From CAYVAP01 sp964343195 (GTDB taxonomy: Bacteria; Bacteroidota; Bacteroidia; J057): a DNA stretch of 21,298 nt. Location: NCBI GenBank assembly GCA_964343195.1, contig CAYFIR010000114.1, positions 1 to 21,298 of the forward strand, written 5' to 3'. A program made the position numbers and the translations under genes. The notes under the pieces were generated by a model. It saw only the letters and a program-made list of their open reading frames with translations, ran no database searches and had not been told where the DNA came from. Positions 13,393 to 21,298 of this stretch are shown here, in pieces; within the stretch, counting starts at the first letter, position 1, and each line of letters starts with the position of its first letter.

Positions 13393-13462
13393 GGGTACCA
13401 ACCTGGCTACCAGAGGGTTACAAAAATCATAACTTATTCCGTGCACCTTAAATCATCTTCCA

Positions 13463-13534
13463 GCACCCCGCCCATATTCCCCCTATACACCTTATTCCCC
13501 TTATACCGCATACCGCCCTTATTCCCCCTACTCC
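13463..13534. repeat. C-rich/G-rich tract downstream of the membrane protein gene
   Basis: Plus strand carries six runs of three to five C (13466, 13471, 13479, 13497, 13516, 13524) separated by ATA/TTAT-rich spacers, loosely repeating TTATTCCCC-TATACC. On the minus strand these are G-runs in what would be the 3' untranslated part of the 100-residue gene. The loops are too irregular for a canonical G-quadruplex, but a long-loop form is possible. Confidence 0.45.
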
Positions 13535-13837
13535 TCAAATCGCAAGCGCGTACTGACTGCGCGGCTCCGGCTGTTTCTTACGCAGGGATTCCACCTGCCA
13601 CTGAAACAGCCCATAAGCCAGCCCTATCCCTACCGCCAAAAGGCCGATTTTCAACCAGCGATTGGAACGGCACTTCCTGCGACAGACGTCCACCAGGCCC
13701 AGCAGGGCCAGAAAAACACTGGATCCCAGCGCGATATAGACCAGCAAGGGGTTCCAGCCAGAGAGGCTGAGCCAGAGACTTGTGGCGAATCCGAGAGAAG
13801 CAAACAGTACCAACAGAGCAAAGGGAAAAAGTCTCAT
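13535..13837 (-). CDS. Small membrane protein with three predicted helices
   Basis: 100 residues. Hydrophobic segments at about 4-25 (FPFALLVLFASLGFATSLWL), 29-51 (NPLLVYIALGSSVFLALLGL) and 61-80 (WLKIGLLAVGIGLAYGLFQW) are separated by a short turn and a basic loop VCRRKCRSNRW with two Cys (52-60 region). The tail is charged (ESLRKKQPEPR). By the positive-inside rule the basic loop and tail compete for the cytoplasmic side. I recognise no family. It is a single gene, convergent with groEL and divergent from the lectin protein, in a repeat-rich spacer. The hydrophobic periodicity is more consistent with a real gene than with the overlapping plus-strand ORF. Function unknown. Confidence 0.6.
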   Translation of the reverse strand: MRLFPFALLVLFASLGFATSLWLSLSGWNPLLVYIALGSSVFLALLGLVDVCRRKCRSNRWLKIGLLAVGIGLAYGLFQWQVESLRKKQPEPRSQYALAI

Positions 13838-13901
13838 TCGACCAAAACACGATTACGCAGGGTGAGGGAAAGAATGTCTGGAAGGAGTGGCTAGTGGAAT
13901 A

Positions 13902-13929
13902 AGTTCGAAGTTCGGAGTCACTAGTTCGT
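13902..13929 (+). repeat. Degenerate heptamer repeat
   Basis: Four 7-bp units, AGTTCGA, AGTTCGG, AGTCACT and AGTTCGT, related to both the GTTCGTA array (13285) and the CGGAGTT array (21235). Confidence 0.6.
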
Positions 13930-14138
13930 AGCTGAAAGTGCTCGTGGTCAGCATTTTACATAAAAATCAGATGCTTCATTACTTTATTCTGAATACGATA
14001 GCAATTGGTTTCGGCCTACAAAAACAGCCTCAGAGAGTCCATATGGGCCTTTTTTAATTTGTGGGCTACCTTCCTCTAACTAAGGTATGTACTTAATTCC
14101 GGGCTAATAGCCACTAATTGGCTCTGCGTAGCCTGGGC

Positions 14139-14172
14139 AACTTTCAACCTTCAGATCCTTCGGCTGCGCTCA
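14139..14172 (+). repeat. Heptamer fragment joined to a TTCGGCTGCGCTCA module
   Basis: AACTTTC and AACCTTC (14139-14152) are followed by TTCGGCTGCGCTCA (14159-14172). A close copy of the second part, TTCGCTGCGCTCA, lies at 21221-21233 next to the terminal heptamer array. Confidence 0.5.
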
Positions 14173-14353
14173 GGACAGGCTTTGAACCGCGAAACTAATG
14201 GCTAGTTACGATTTTTCTCATAGAGCATCAGGGTTCAGGCGGGTCTCAATTCTTCGATGTGTGGAAGAAAAATGGCATGATGGCCTCTATCCTTATTCGA
14301 ATGCTGAGAATTTTCGTAAATTTTACCCGAATTTACTTCACCCTTCTTTTCCC

Positions 14354-17300
14354 ATGCCTAGCTTTACCCAATTTCTTAACACACTGGCTATCAGGGTCCT
14401 TCCCCTACTAATCATAGCCCTTCCCATTTTTTCATACGCCCAGTACAGTACCGTCGGCAGCGCCTCTGCCAATGGTCCTGACTGCTTCACCCTCACTCCT
14501 GCAGCCAACTCGCAGGGAGGAGCGGTCTGGAGCAATACCCCCATAGACCCTAATCAGCCCTTTGACATCAGAGGGAGCATTTACCTGGGAAATAATAATG
14601 GCGGTGCTGACGGTGCAGCGTTCGTCATGCAGACAATTGGCACTTCGGCCATCGGGAGTACTGCCCTGGGAGGCAGCATCGGCTACGGAGGCCTGACTCC
14701 ATCTCTGATTGTCGAATTTGACACCTACCAGAACTCCACCTGGGGCGATCCCGCTTTTGATCACGTGGCCATTTTATCAGCGGGGAACAATGTCCATACC
14801 GCAGCGACCTCCCTGGCTCCTCCTGTCGGGATACTGCCGGGAAACATCAACGCAGAAGATGGCCAGTTTCACGATGTCCGTTTTACCTGGGACACCACCA
14901 GCATGGTTTTTCGGGTGTATATAGACTGCCAGCTCACCATTTCCTACTCGGGAGACATCCGCACCATCCTCAACAATAGCAGTACAGTTTACTACGGCTT
15001 CACTGCCGCTACTGGCGGATTGAACAACCTCCACCAGGCCTGCTTTGAAAGCAGCAACACTTCTCCCGGCAACCGTACTGACCTCACCATTTGTGCCGGA
15101 GACCAGGTTACCCTGACTGCTCCTACGGGCACCAACTATTCGTGGACTCCCGCTACTGGCCTGAGTGGGACATCCTCCCAGGCAGTCATTGCCACTCCGG
15201 CTGCGAGTACCACCTATGAGGTTTCCTACCTCGACGATTGTGGCTTTACCATTGTGGATACCTTTGCGATTCAGGTTGATCCCATCGGACCTATCAACGT
15301 GGACCTGGGCTCAGACTTTGCGCTTTGCCCACTAGAAGACAGCCTGCTCAATCCTGGTCTGCCCGGTTCTTACCAATATCTCTGGCAGGATGGCAGTACC
15401 AACCCTACCCTGACAGCCATAGGGCCGGGTACCTATCATGTCCGTGTACAAAACAGTTGTAACGTCGGCCGGGATACAGTAGTAGTAACGCCAGATAACC
15501 TTCCGGCCCCTGCCTTCACCGCTCCCGACAGTATTTGTCCGGGGGAGATTACCACGCTGTCCATCTCCACCGCCATCCTGCCTGGAACCAGCTACACCTG
15601 GGATCTTGACGGAGGAACCCAACTGGGTGGGGGGGGAACGACTCCCCTGCAGGTCGTATGGGATACCGTGGGGTCAAAAATTGTCTGCCTGACCGTTTCC
15701 CGAGGCGGGTGCGAGACGACGGTCTGTGAGAATATCATTGTAAAGTCTCCGCCGGAGGTATTTCTGAATCCGGTTGCGGATCAGTGTTTCCCTGGAAACA
15801 GCTTTACCTTCACTACGGTTGGCGATATTGCCGATGTGTACCAGTGGGACTTTGGCGCATCGGCCAGCCCTGCTACCTTTCAGGGGGCCATTCCTCCCGC
15901 AGTTACATACCAGTCGCCGGGTGTCAAAACCGTCAAGCTGGTAACCTTTGGAGGAGGTTGTCAGTCGGCAGACACGGCAGAAATTTCCTTCGAAGTAATC
16001 GTACCACCTTCTGCCAACTTCAGCGTATCCAGTGCCAATATTTGCCAAAACGAGCAGGTGCTCTTTACCTACCAGGGGCAGGTACTAGGCGCGACTCAGA
16101 CATATTTCTGGAATTTTGGCAATGGCGCTGTCCCTCAGACCTCTACCCAGCGAAACCCCGGGCAGGTACGCTACACCAACAGTGGCACCAAAACCGTCAC
16201 CCTGACAGTCGGGTATGGCCCCTGCTCCGTGAGTAGCACCCAAACCATCGAGGTTAAGGTTACCCCAAGTGTATCTGCCGGACTGGATAAATCCTTCTGC
16301 GAAGGAGATGGCGGCGTGCAACTGGACGCCAATGTGGATAACGGTAGCGGAACTTACTTCTACGAATGGACCTGCGGTCTGGGAACCAGTTGCGGGTTTG
16401 ATTCGGCCTTTGTGGAAGACCCCATGGTCAATCCCGATGGGCTGAACCCTCCAGTGGATGTTACCTACTACTTCCAGGTGACCGATGCCAATGGCTGTAC
16501 CAGTAACCGGGACTCTGTGGTGGTAACTGTCAATGCAAAACCCAAAATGGATGCCGGTCCGGACTTGAGCATTTGTGAGCCAGATGCCCCTGGGATCAAC
16601 CTTCAGGGAAGCATCGCAGCGGATAATCAGGCTCCACAGCCGATTACCTATACCTGGACGCCTAGTACCGGCATCAACGGAGGCCTCAATACCCTTACCC
16701 CATACGCACGCCCTGATACCACGACCATCTACACCCTGATTGGCACCTCAATCAATGGCTGTAGCTCTGAGGCGACCACACTGGACACGACTTCTTCCAT
16801 GACCCTGCGGGTGCGCCCCATCCCAACGGCATTTGCTGGTCAGGATACGGGGATCTGTATCGGAGAATCGGTGCGACTGGATGGATCTGCATCAGGAGCC
16901 GGACCGGATTATACCTTTACCTGGACGGCTTCCCCTGCCGGATCTCTGGATGATCCGAGTAGTGCCAACCCCATAGCGACCCCAACTCAAACCACGGAAT
17001 ATACCCTGGTGGTCAGTTCCGGAGGCTGTATTTCTGCGGGAGACAATGTGATCGTGAAAGTCGATACCAAACCTACTCTCACACCCGGCACTGGCGGGGC
17101 AGTTTGTCTTTTTGAGCCATTTCAGCTTAATGCCAATGCATCAGGGGATCCAAGAGGGGATAATTATACCTATCACTGGTTCCCAGCTACGGGCCTGAAC
17201 AATCCCGACATTTACAACCCGGTTGCAACGCCACTCCAAACCACTACCTATCAGGTTTGGGCCGAATCCGAGTTTGGCTGTCTTTCCGACACCCCCTCCA

Positions 17301-18577
17301 TTACCATCAGCCTGAAGCCTACTCCCGAAGTAGAACTAATCGGGGAAGACACCACCCTATGCAGCAATGACACCCTTTCGCTGGAAGCCCGCCACAGTTT
17401 CCGCACGGCAGCAGGTGCCCCGCTGGCTTACCGATGGTATCCGGCAGGCGCAATCGTAGAGGAAATCGCTGATAATGAGGTGCGTGTAAGTCCCAATCAG
17501 TCCACTTACATCATCGTGGAAACCGAGGTAACCACCAATAACTGTGCGACGCGGGATTCCATATTCGTCAAAGTCGAACCAGCCATCACTGCCACAGTCT
17601 CTGCCGATACCACCCGTTTCTGTGCTGGAGAAAGCACCACTCTCTACGCTGTAGGCGGCAGTGGTAGCGCCCGGTTTTCATGGAGTCCAGCCGCTGGCCT
17701 GGCTGATTCCAGTAATGCAACGACACTTGCCACGCCCGACACTACCACGACCTATGCCATATTGATTACAGAAGGCGTCTGCTCCGCCACCGATGCGATC
17801 ACCCTTGAGGTGAATCCGGTGCCAGAGGCGGATTACTTCAGCACCATTCCAGCTGGTTGTGGTACGTTGGAGGTCAGCTTCATGGAAAATGCAGGGGAGG
17901 ATGCCGTAGGCTACATCTGGAACTTCGGAGATGGCAGTCCAGTGAGCAATGAACCTGATCCGACCCATTATTACAGTGCCCCTGGCAACTATGTCGTGAC
18001 ATTCACAGCCATCGGCCCGGGCGGCTGCGAAGTGGTCAATACCCAGACCACAGTTGAAGTCAGCGATGGCCCCGAGGTCGTCATCAGCAGTACGCCGGAT
18101 TTGAGCGAGCCCGTTCCTTCTCACTTCGACATCAAATTCATGGCCGATGGTCAGGGGATTGAAGCATATCTCTGGACCTTCAGTGACGGAGGGACAGCCA
18201 GCGGGCAGACGGTGACCTACCAGTTCAAAGAGGAAGGTACATTCAGCGTTGAACTGACCGTAACTGGCGAAGATGGGTGTGTACGCACCATCCCGTACGG
18301 ACCATTTGAAATATTCCCTGGAGATCTGCAATTGCAGAATGTGTTCACCCCAAATGGCGACGGCCTCAACGACGAATTCCGCCTGCGGTATTTCGGAGAT
18401 GGAGACTATGAAGTGCAGGTGTATGACCGCTGGGGAAGGCTGGTATTTACCTCCATGAACCCCTCAGATGGATGGGATGGCACCCTGGGAGAGACTTCTG
18501 CCCCTACGGGTGTTTACTTCTATCATGCGACCATCGAGGGAAGACGGTATGAAGGCAATGTCACATTGCTTAGGTAA
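14354..18577 (+). CDS. Large surface protein: L-type lectin, PKD/Ig-like repeats, T9SS type B sorting domain
   Basis: 1407 residues from the ATG at 14354. An ATG at 14198 would add 52 hydrophilic residues before the signal peptide and is rejected. Signal peptide 1-30 (core VLPLLIIALPIFSYAQ). Residues about 31-235 form a legume/L-type lectin-like domain (GSIYLGNNNGGADGAAFVMQ, LIVEFDTYQN, FHDVRFTWD, VYIDCQLTISY). Then come Ig-like and PKD modules, with PKD cores near 495 (YQWDFG), 584 (YFWNFGNG), 1186 (YIWNFGDG) and 1271 (YLWTFSDG), many paired Cys, and repeated WTPATGL/TTTYEV units. Residues 1329-1407 are the gliding-associated (CHU_C) type B sorting domain: VFTPNGDGLND, YDRWGRLVF, GWDGT, APTGVYFYHATIEG. 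It is expected to be exported through the type IX system and exposed on the surface or released, probably binding glycans. It is followed by a terminator, so it is transcribed separately from the S74 fibre. Confidence 0.9.
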   Translation: MPSFTQFLNTLAIRVLPLLIIALPIFSYAQYSTVGSASANGPDCFTLTPAANSQGGAVWSNTPIDPNQPFDIRGSIYLGNNNGGADGAAFVMQTIGTSAIGSTALGGSIGYGGLTPSLIVEFDTYQNSTWGDPAFDHVAILSAGNNVHTAATSLAPPVGILPGNINAEDGQFHDVRFTWDTTSMVFRVYIDCQLTISYSGDIRTILNNSSTVYYGFTAATGGLNNLHQACFESSNTSPGNRTDLTICAGDQVTLTAPTGTNYSWTPATGLSGTSSQAVIATPAASTTYEVSYLDDCGFTIVDTFAIQVDPIGPINVDLGSDFALCPLEDSLLNPGLPGSYQYLWQDGSTNPTLTAIGPGTYHVRVQNSCNVGRDTVVVTPDNLPAPAFTAPDSICPGEITTLSISTAILPGTSYTWDLDGGTQLGGGGTTPLQVVWDTVGSKIVCLTVSRGGCETTVCENIIVKSPPEVFLNPVADQCFPGNSFTFTTVGDIADVYQWDFGASASPATFQGAIPPAVTYQSPGVKTVKLVTFGGGCQSADTAEISFEVIVPPSANFSVSSANICQNEQVLFTYQGQVLGATQTYFWNFGNGAVPQTSTQRNPGQVRYTNSGTKTVTLTVGYGPCSVSSTQTIEVKVTPSVSAGLDKSFCEGDGGVQLDANVDNGSGTYFYEWTCGLGTSCGFDSAFVEDPMVNPDGLNPPVDVTYYFQVTDANGCTSNRDSVVVTVNAKPKMDAGPDLSICEPDAPGINLQGSIAADNQAPQPITYTWTPSTGINGGLNTLTPYARPDTTTIYTLIGTSINGCSSEATTLDTTSSMTLRVRPIPTAFAGQDTGICIGESVRLDGSASGAGPDYTFTWTASPAGSLDDPSSANPIATPTQTTEYTLVVSSGGCISAGDNVIVKVDTKPTLTPGTGGAVCLFEPFQLNANASGDPRGDNYTYHWFPATGLNNPDIYNPVATPLQTTTYQVWAESEFGCLSDTPSITISLKPTPEVELIGEDTTLCSNDTLSLEARHSFRTAAGAPLAYRWYPAGAIVEEIADNEVRVSPNQSTYIIVETEVTTNNCATRDSIFVKVEPAITATVSADTTRFCAGESTTLYAVGGSGSARFSWSPAAGLADSSNATTLATPDTTTTYAILITEGVCSATDAITLEVNPVPEADYFSTIPAGCGTLEVSFMENAGEDAVGYIWNFGDGSPVSNEPDPTHYYSAPGNYVVTFTAIGPGGCEVVNTQTTVEVSDGPEVVISSTPDLSEPVPSHFDIKFMADGQGIEAYLWTFSDGGTASGQTVTYQFKEEGTFSVELTVTGEDGCVRTIPYGPFEIFPGDLQLQNVFTPNGDGLNDEFRLRYFGDGDYEVQVYDRWGRLVFTSMNPSDGWDGTLGETSAPTGVYFYHATIEGRRYEGNVTLLR

Positions 18578-18602
18578 CACTCAACTGAGAAATAACACTT
18601 TC

Positions 18603-18639
18603 AAAGCGGTCGCCGGACAGTCTGGTGACCGCTTTCTTT
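18603..18639 (+). terminator. Rho-independent terminator after the lectin protein
   Basis: AAAGCGGTCGCC (18603-18614) pairs with GGTGACCGCTTT (18624-18635): a 12-bp stem with one G-T wobble, a 9-base loop and a following CTTT. It lies 26 bp past the stop codon. Confidence 0.8.
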
Positions 18640-18732
18640 ATGGTTGGCAAATAGGTTGATTTTCAATTGGCAGATGTAATGCGGATATTCTGTACCTTCC
18701 TGAAGATCCAGCCACCTCTTAATTCCAGCCTT

Positions 18733-21189
18733 ATGAACCTGCAAAGAATCATCATCACCACTTTGGGTGTCTTCTTCACCCTATTCATGCAGGCACAACC
18801 AGATCAGGGCTTCAACTACCAGGCCGTTATCCGCGATCCTGGTGGAGCCATTCTTTCCAATACTTCTGTCAACCTGCGCTTTCAGGTATTTCAGACCAGC
18901 CCATCCGGGAACCTCATCTACCAGGAGAGCCACTCTCCTACCACCAATCAGTTTGGGCTCGTAGTAGCTGTCATTGGAAAAGGCACTCCTGACCTCGGGG
19001 ATTTTGATCAGATCGACTGGATGTCTGATGAACACTATCTTATCGTGGAAGTCAGCGGCGCCAAGGTCGATACCCTTTTATTCGAAACTGTGCCCTATGC
19101 CAAGGTCGCAACCCAGATGAAGCTTCCCGACCTTCAGGATGTTGAGGTTAGCAACCCGATTGCTGACCAAACCCTCAAATGGGATGGGGCCGCCTGGGTT
19201 CCAGCCGATGACCTGGTAGACGATGCCGACAGTGATGCAACCAATGAGCTGCAAACCCTTTCCCTTACAGGGGCTGACCTGAGCCTATCTGATGGAGGAG
19301 GCACCGTGAGCCTACCGACCTATACCGCTGGAACCGGTATTGACGTAACGGGAGGTGTCATCACCAATACCGGCGACCTCGATCCTTTCAATGAAATCCA
19401 AACCCTATCCCTTGCGGGAGCTGACCTGACCCTTTCCCAAAGTGGGGGAACCGTCACCCTGCCCACCTACACTGCCGGTACGGGGATAGACGTTACGGGA
19501 AGTGTGATCACCAATACGGGTGATACTGATCCAAGTGATGATCTCACATTGGGTAGTGCAGCAGGCGGAGATTTGAGTGGAACCTACCCTTCTCCTACGG
19601 TCGGGGGAATTCAGGGGAATCCTGTTGGCTCTACCACTCCGACATCCGGGCAGGTTTTGAAATGGGACGGATCAGCATGGACACCCGCCACTGATAATGC
19701 AGGGACTTCGGTATGGTCCCTCAATGGTTCAGATGCATTTTATACAAGTGGCCAGGTCGGCATTGGCACCAGTTCTCCCGATGGAGAATTGGAAGTATTC
19801 ACCAACAGTTCACTGAGTGATCCACATATCCTCCTGCATGAGAATGGCAATGACTACGCCCGATTGAACTTCGACAACAACAATGGGAGTAACTACTGGA
19901 CCATCGCGGCTTATATCGCCAGTAACGTAAAGAATGATCGACTCAACTTCTGGAATGGCAGTACCGGTGACCTCATGACCCTTACCGGGGATGGGCAACT
20001 CGGTCTTAACGTAGGTATTTCCCCCAAGACCAGTTTTCACATAGGCGACGGGCATCGGGTGTTGTTTGGGACTGACACCCTGGGAAGCGGAGACAAGCTG
20101 ATGTTTCTGCCCGACCTCCATGCCTTCCGGGTTGGAAGTGTAGCCTCCGGTGCCGCGAGCACCTACTGGAATCGGGACAGCATCGGGCTGTATTCTTTTG
20201 CCTCTGGACTCAATACACGTGCACAGGGTTTTGGAGCCACTGCCATGGGCCGGGATACCGAGGCCACCAATAGCTATGCGTTTGCTTCCGGCTTCTTCTC
20301 CAACGCCGATGGACAGTATGCTACCGCTATGGGATTCAATACCGATGCGTTGGCACTGGGTTCAACGGCTTTGGGATACAGCACCGATGCAGAGGAGAAT
20401 TACTCATTTGCGGCGGGATATTTTGCAGAGGCCCAGGCCATCTATTCGGTTGCCATTGGGAACTCGGTGCGGGCACAGTCCTATGCCTCTATGGCAGTAG
20501 GTCGATACAATGTCGGAGGGGGGAGTGCCACCTCATGGAATACCGGTGATCCCATTTTTGAAATTGGGATCGGTACGGGTCCCAGTTCTCGTGCCAATGC
20601 GGTGACAGTAAGAAAGAATGGCAACGTAGGCATCGGAACCACTGTCCCACTTGACAGGCTGCACGTCAACGGACGTGTGCGACTCCAGACCGTTGAATAC
20701 ATTGAAGATGGAGGTACCAATGAAATTGCGGTAAGAGGCGATCTAAGACCTACTTCTGACAATACGTATGACCTGGGCACCTCTTCGCTTCGTTGGGACG
20801 ATGTATATGCCACATCTGGTACGGTCAATACTTCTGACCTTCGCCTCAAGGAAAACATTCAGCCCATTGCCTATGGACTGGAGGAAGTCATGCAACTAAA
20901 GCCCATTTCCTATACCTGGATCGAAGCCCCCTACCAGGGAGTCAAATTGGGCCTTGGGGCACAAGACCTACTGGAGGTCATTCCAGAAGTCGTCAAAACC
21001 ACCAACTTTGAGCCAGATGAAGAGACAGGAGCTTTGACTGAGGTAGAATTGGAGCAATTGGGTGTGTACTATTCCGACCTGATCCCGGTACTGATTCAGG
21101 CTACTCAGGACCAGCAAGCCATCATCGAGGCTCAGGAAGCCAGAATTCGGGCGTTAGAAGAAAAGCTGGAAGCTTTGGCCAAGGAGTGA
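18733..21189 (+). CDS. Secreted fibre with YadA-head-like repeats and S74 chaperone domain
   Basis: 818 residues from the ATG at 18733. The earlier ATG at 18667 would put 22 residues ahead of the signal peptide. Signal peptide about 1-20 (IIITTLGVFFTLFMQAQ), no lipobox. Residues 21-140 are the Bacteroidota N-terminal module FNYQAVIRDPGGAIL...FETVPYAKVA. Residues 171-268 are two copies of a 49-residue repeat (NELQTLSLTGADL / NEIQTLSLAGADL, TYTAGTGIDVTG). A GTYPSPTVGGI motif follows near 280. Residues 487-600 are about seven 14-residue YadA-head-like repeats (SFASGLNTRAQGFG, ATAMGRDTEATNSY). The C-terminus (701-818) is a peptidase S74 intramolecular chaperone: SDLRLKENI with Ser701 and Lys706 as the likely auto-cleavage dyad, GLGAQDLLEVIPEVV, and a terminal coiled coil. 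Such domains trimerise fibres and cleave themselves off, as in phage tail spikes. No T9SS domain or outer-membrane anchor is present. Confidence 0.88.
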   Translation: MNLQRIIITTLGVFFTLFMQAQPDQGFNYQAVIRDPGGAILSNTSVNLRFQVFQTSPSGNLIYQESHSPTTNQFGLVVAVIGKGTPDLGDFDQIDWMSDEHYLIVEVSGAKVDTLLFETVPYAKVATQMKLPDLQDVEVSNPIADQTLKWDGAAWVPADDLVDDADSDATNELQTLSLTGADLSLSDGGGTVSLPTYTAGTGIDVTGGVITNTGDLDPFNEIQTLSLAGADLTLSQSGGTVTLPTYTAGTGIDVTGSVITNTGDTDPSDDLTLGSAAGGDLSGTYPSPTVGGIQGNPVGSTTPTSGQVLKWDGSAWTPATDNAGTSVWSLNGSDAFYTSGQVGIGTSSPDGELEVFTNSSLSDPHILLHENGNDYARLNFDNNNGSNYWTIAAYIASNVKNDRLNFWNGSTGDLMTLTGDGQLGLNVGISPKTSFHIGDGHRVLFGTDTLGSGDKLMFLPDLHAFRVGSVASGAASTYWNRDSIGLYSFASGLNTRAQGFGATAMGRDTEATNSYAFASGFFSNADGQYATAMGFNTDALALGSTALGYSTDAEENYSFAAGYFAEAQAIYSVAIGNSVRAQSYASMAVGRYNVGGGSATSWNTGDPIFEIGIGTGPSSRANAVTVRKNGNVGIGTTVPLDRLHVNGRVRLQTVEYIEDGGTNEIAVRGDLRPTSDNTYDLGTSSLRWDDVYATSGTVNTSDLRLKENIQPIAYGLEEVMQLKPISYTWIEAPYQGVKLGLGAQDLLEVIPEVVKTTNFEPDEETGALTEVELEQLGVYYSDLIPVLIQATQDQQAIIEAQEARIRALEEKLEALAKE

Positions 21190-21191
21190 TG

Positions 21192-21298
21192 GGAGTTCGG
21201 AGTTTCCCGCTCTGCGGGATTTCGCTGCGCTCAACGGAGTTCGGAGTTCGGAGTTCGGAGTTCGGAGTTCGGAGTTCGGAGTTCGGAGTTCGGAGTTC
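21192..21298 (+). repeat. Heptamer array at the window end, interrupted by a hairpin module
   Basis: GGAGTTC GGAGTTT (21192-21205), then a 29-bp insert with the hairpin CCCGC-TCT-GCGGG (21206-21218) and TTCGCTGCGCTCA (21221-21233), then nine perfect copies of CGGAGTT (21235-21297) running off the window edge. It starts two bases after the S74 fibre stop codon and could supply its 3' end structure. Confidence 0.85.

Larger units (their letters stand above)
13838..14353. other. Long spacer with repeat fragments
   Basis: A 516-bp region between divergent starts. It holds heptamer fragments (13902-13929 and 14139-14152), a TTCGGCTGCGCTCA module (14159-14172), a small dyad AGCC/GGCT around 14108-14122, and no convincing gene. 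A reading frame open from 14198 is only an upstream extension of the lectin protein gene. A weak -7-like TAAATTTT lies at 14317-14324. Confidence 0.5.

Noticed and set aside
13240..13446. 68-codon minus-strand ORF with repeated YELRTTN peptide
   Set aside because: Created by the heptamer array, which leaves all three minus-strand frames open; not a gene.
13441..13770. 109-codon plus-strand ORF opposite the small membrane protein
   Set aside because: Proline-rich low-complexity translation of the C-rich tract; the minus-strand frame has proper transmembrane segments.
14198..14353. Upstream ATG extending the lectin protein by 52 residues
   Set aside because: It would place a hydrophilic segment before a clear signal peptide; ATG 14354 starts the signal peptide directly.
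18667..18732. Upstream ATG extending the S74 fibre by 22 residues
   Set aside because: ATG 18733 starts a standard signal peptide; the extension is not expected.

Overview
The window reads as chromosomal DNA of a marine-type member of the Bacteroidota, most likely from the Saprospiria (Lewinella-like). This placement is inference. It rests on two proteins with type IX secretion sorting domains (one type A, one type B/gliding-associated), a secreted S74-chaperone fibre with the N-terminal domain typical of this phylum, translation starts without strong Shine-Dalgarno sequences, and a TAnnTTTG-type -7 box before tgt. I see no tRNA, rRNA, CRISPR array or prophage.

Layout. 1-2580: a VWA protein of the ViaA/CoxE type and a small coiled-coil protein, ending in a good terminator. 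2581-3004: a gene-free stretch with several dyads, leading to a tiny secreted protein that is almost only a type A sorting domain. 3421-5474 (minus strand): an unrecognised 517-residue helical protein with a non-ATG start, and yidD. 5578-8458: tgt, convergent with a dynamin-like GTPase. 8459-9505: a REP-associated tyrosine transposase (RAYT) between two near-identical clusters of REP hairpins. 9650-10879: sbcD without a neighbouring sbcC. 10880-13219: a palindromic GATC-rich block, then groES-groEL with a textbook terminator. 13220-14353: a long accessory spacer with a 15-copy heptamer array, a C-rich tract and a small three-helix membrane protein gene. 14354-18577: a 1407-residue surface protein (L-type lectin, PKD/Ig-like repeats, type B sorting domain). 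18733-21189: an 818-residue fibre with YadA-head-like repeats and an S74 auto-processing chaperone. The window ends inside another heptamer array.

How the parts fit. Most genes are unrelated housekeeping or envelope functions rather than one pathway. Two themes stand out. One is secreted and surface protein architecture (the mini sorting-domain protein, the lectin giant and the S74 fibre). The other is a dense set of intergenic repeats: the RAYT/REP unit, 7-bp-period repeats of the AGTTCGN type at six or so places, a TTCG(G)CTGCGCTCA module next to two of them, and the GTGATC palindrome. I found no clear new multi-gene system. The repeat families, the zinc-ligand-poor Tgt, the sorting-domain-only protein and the S74 fibre with no obvious export signal beyond a signal peptide are the points most worth a second look.
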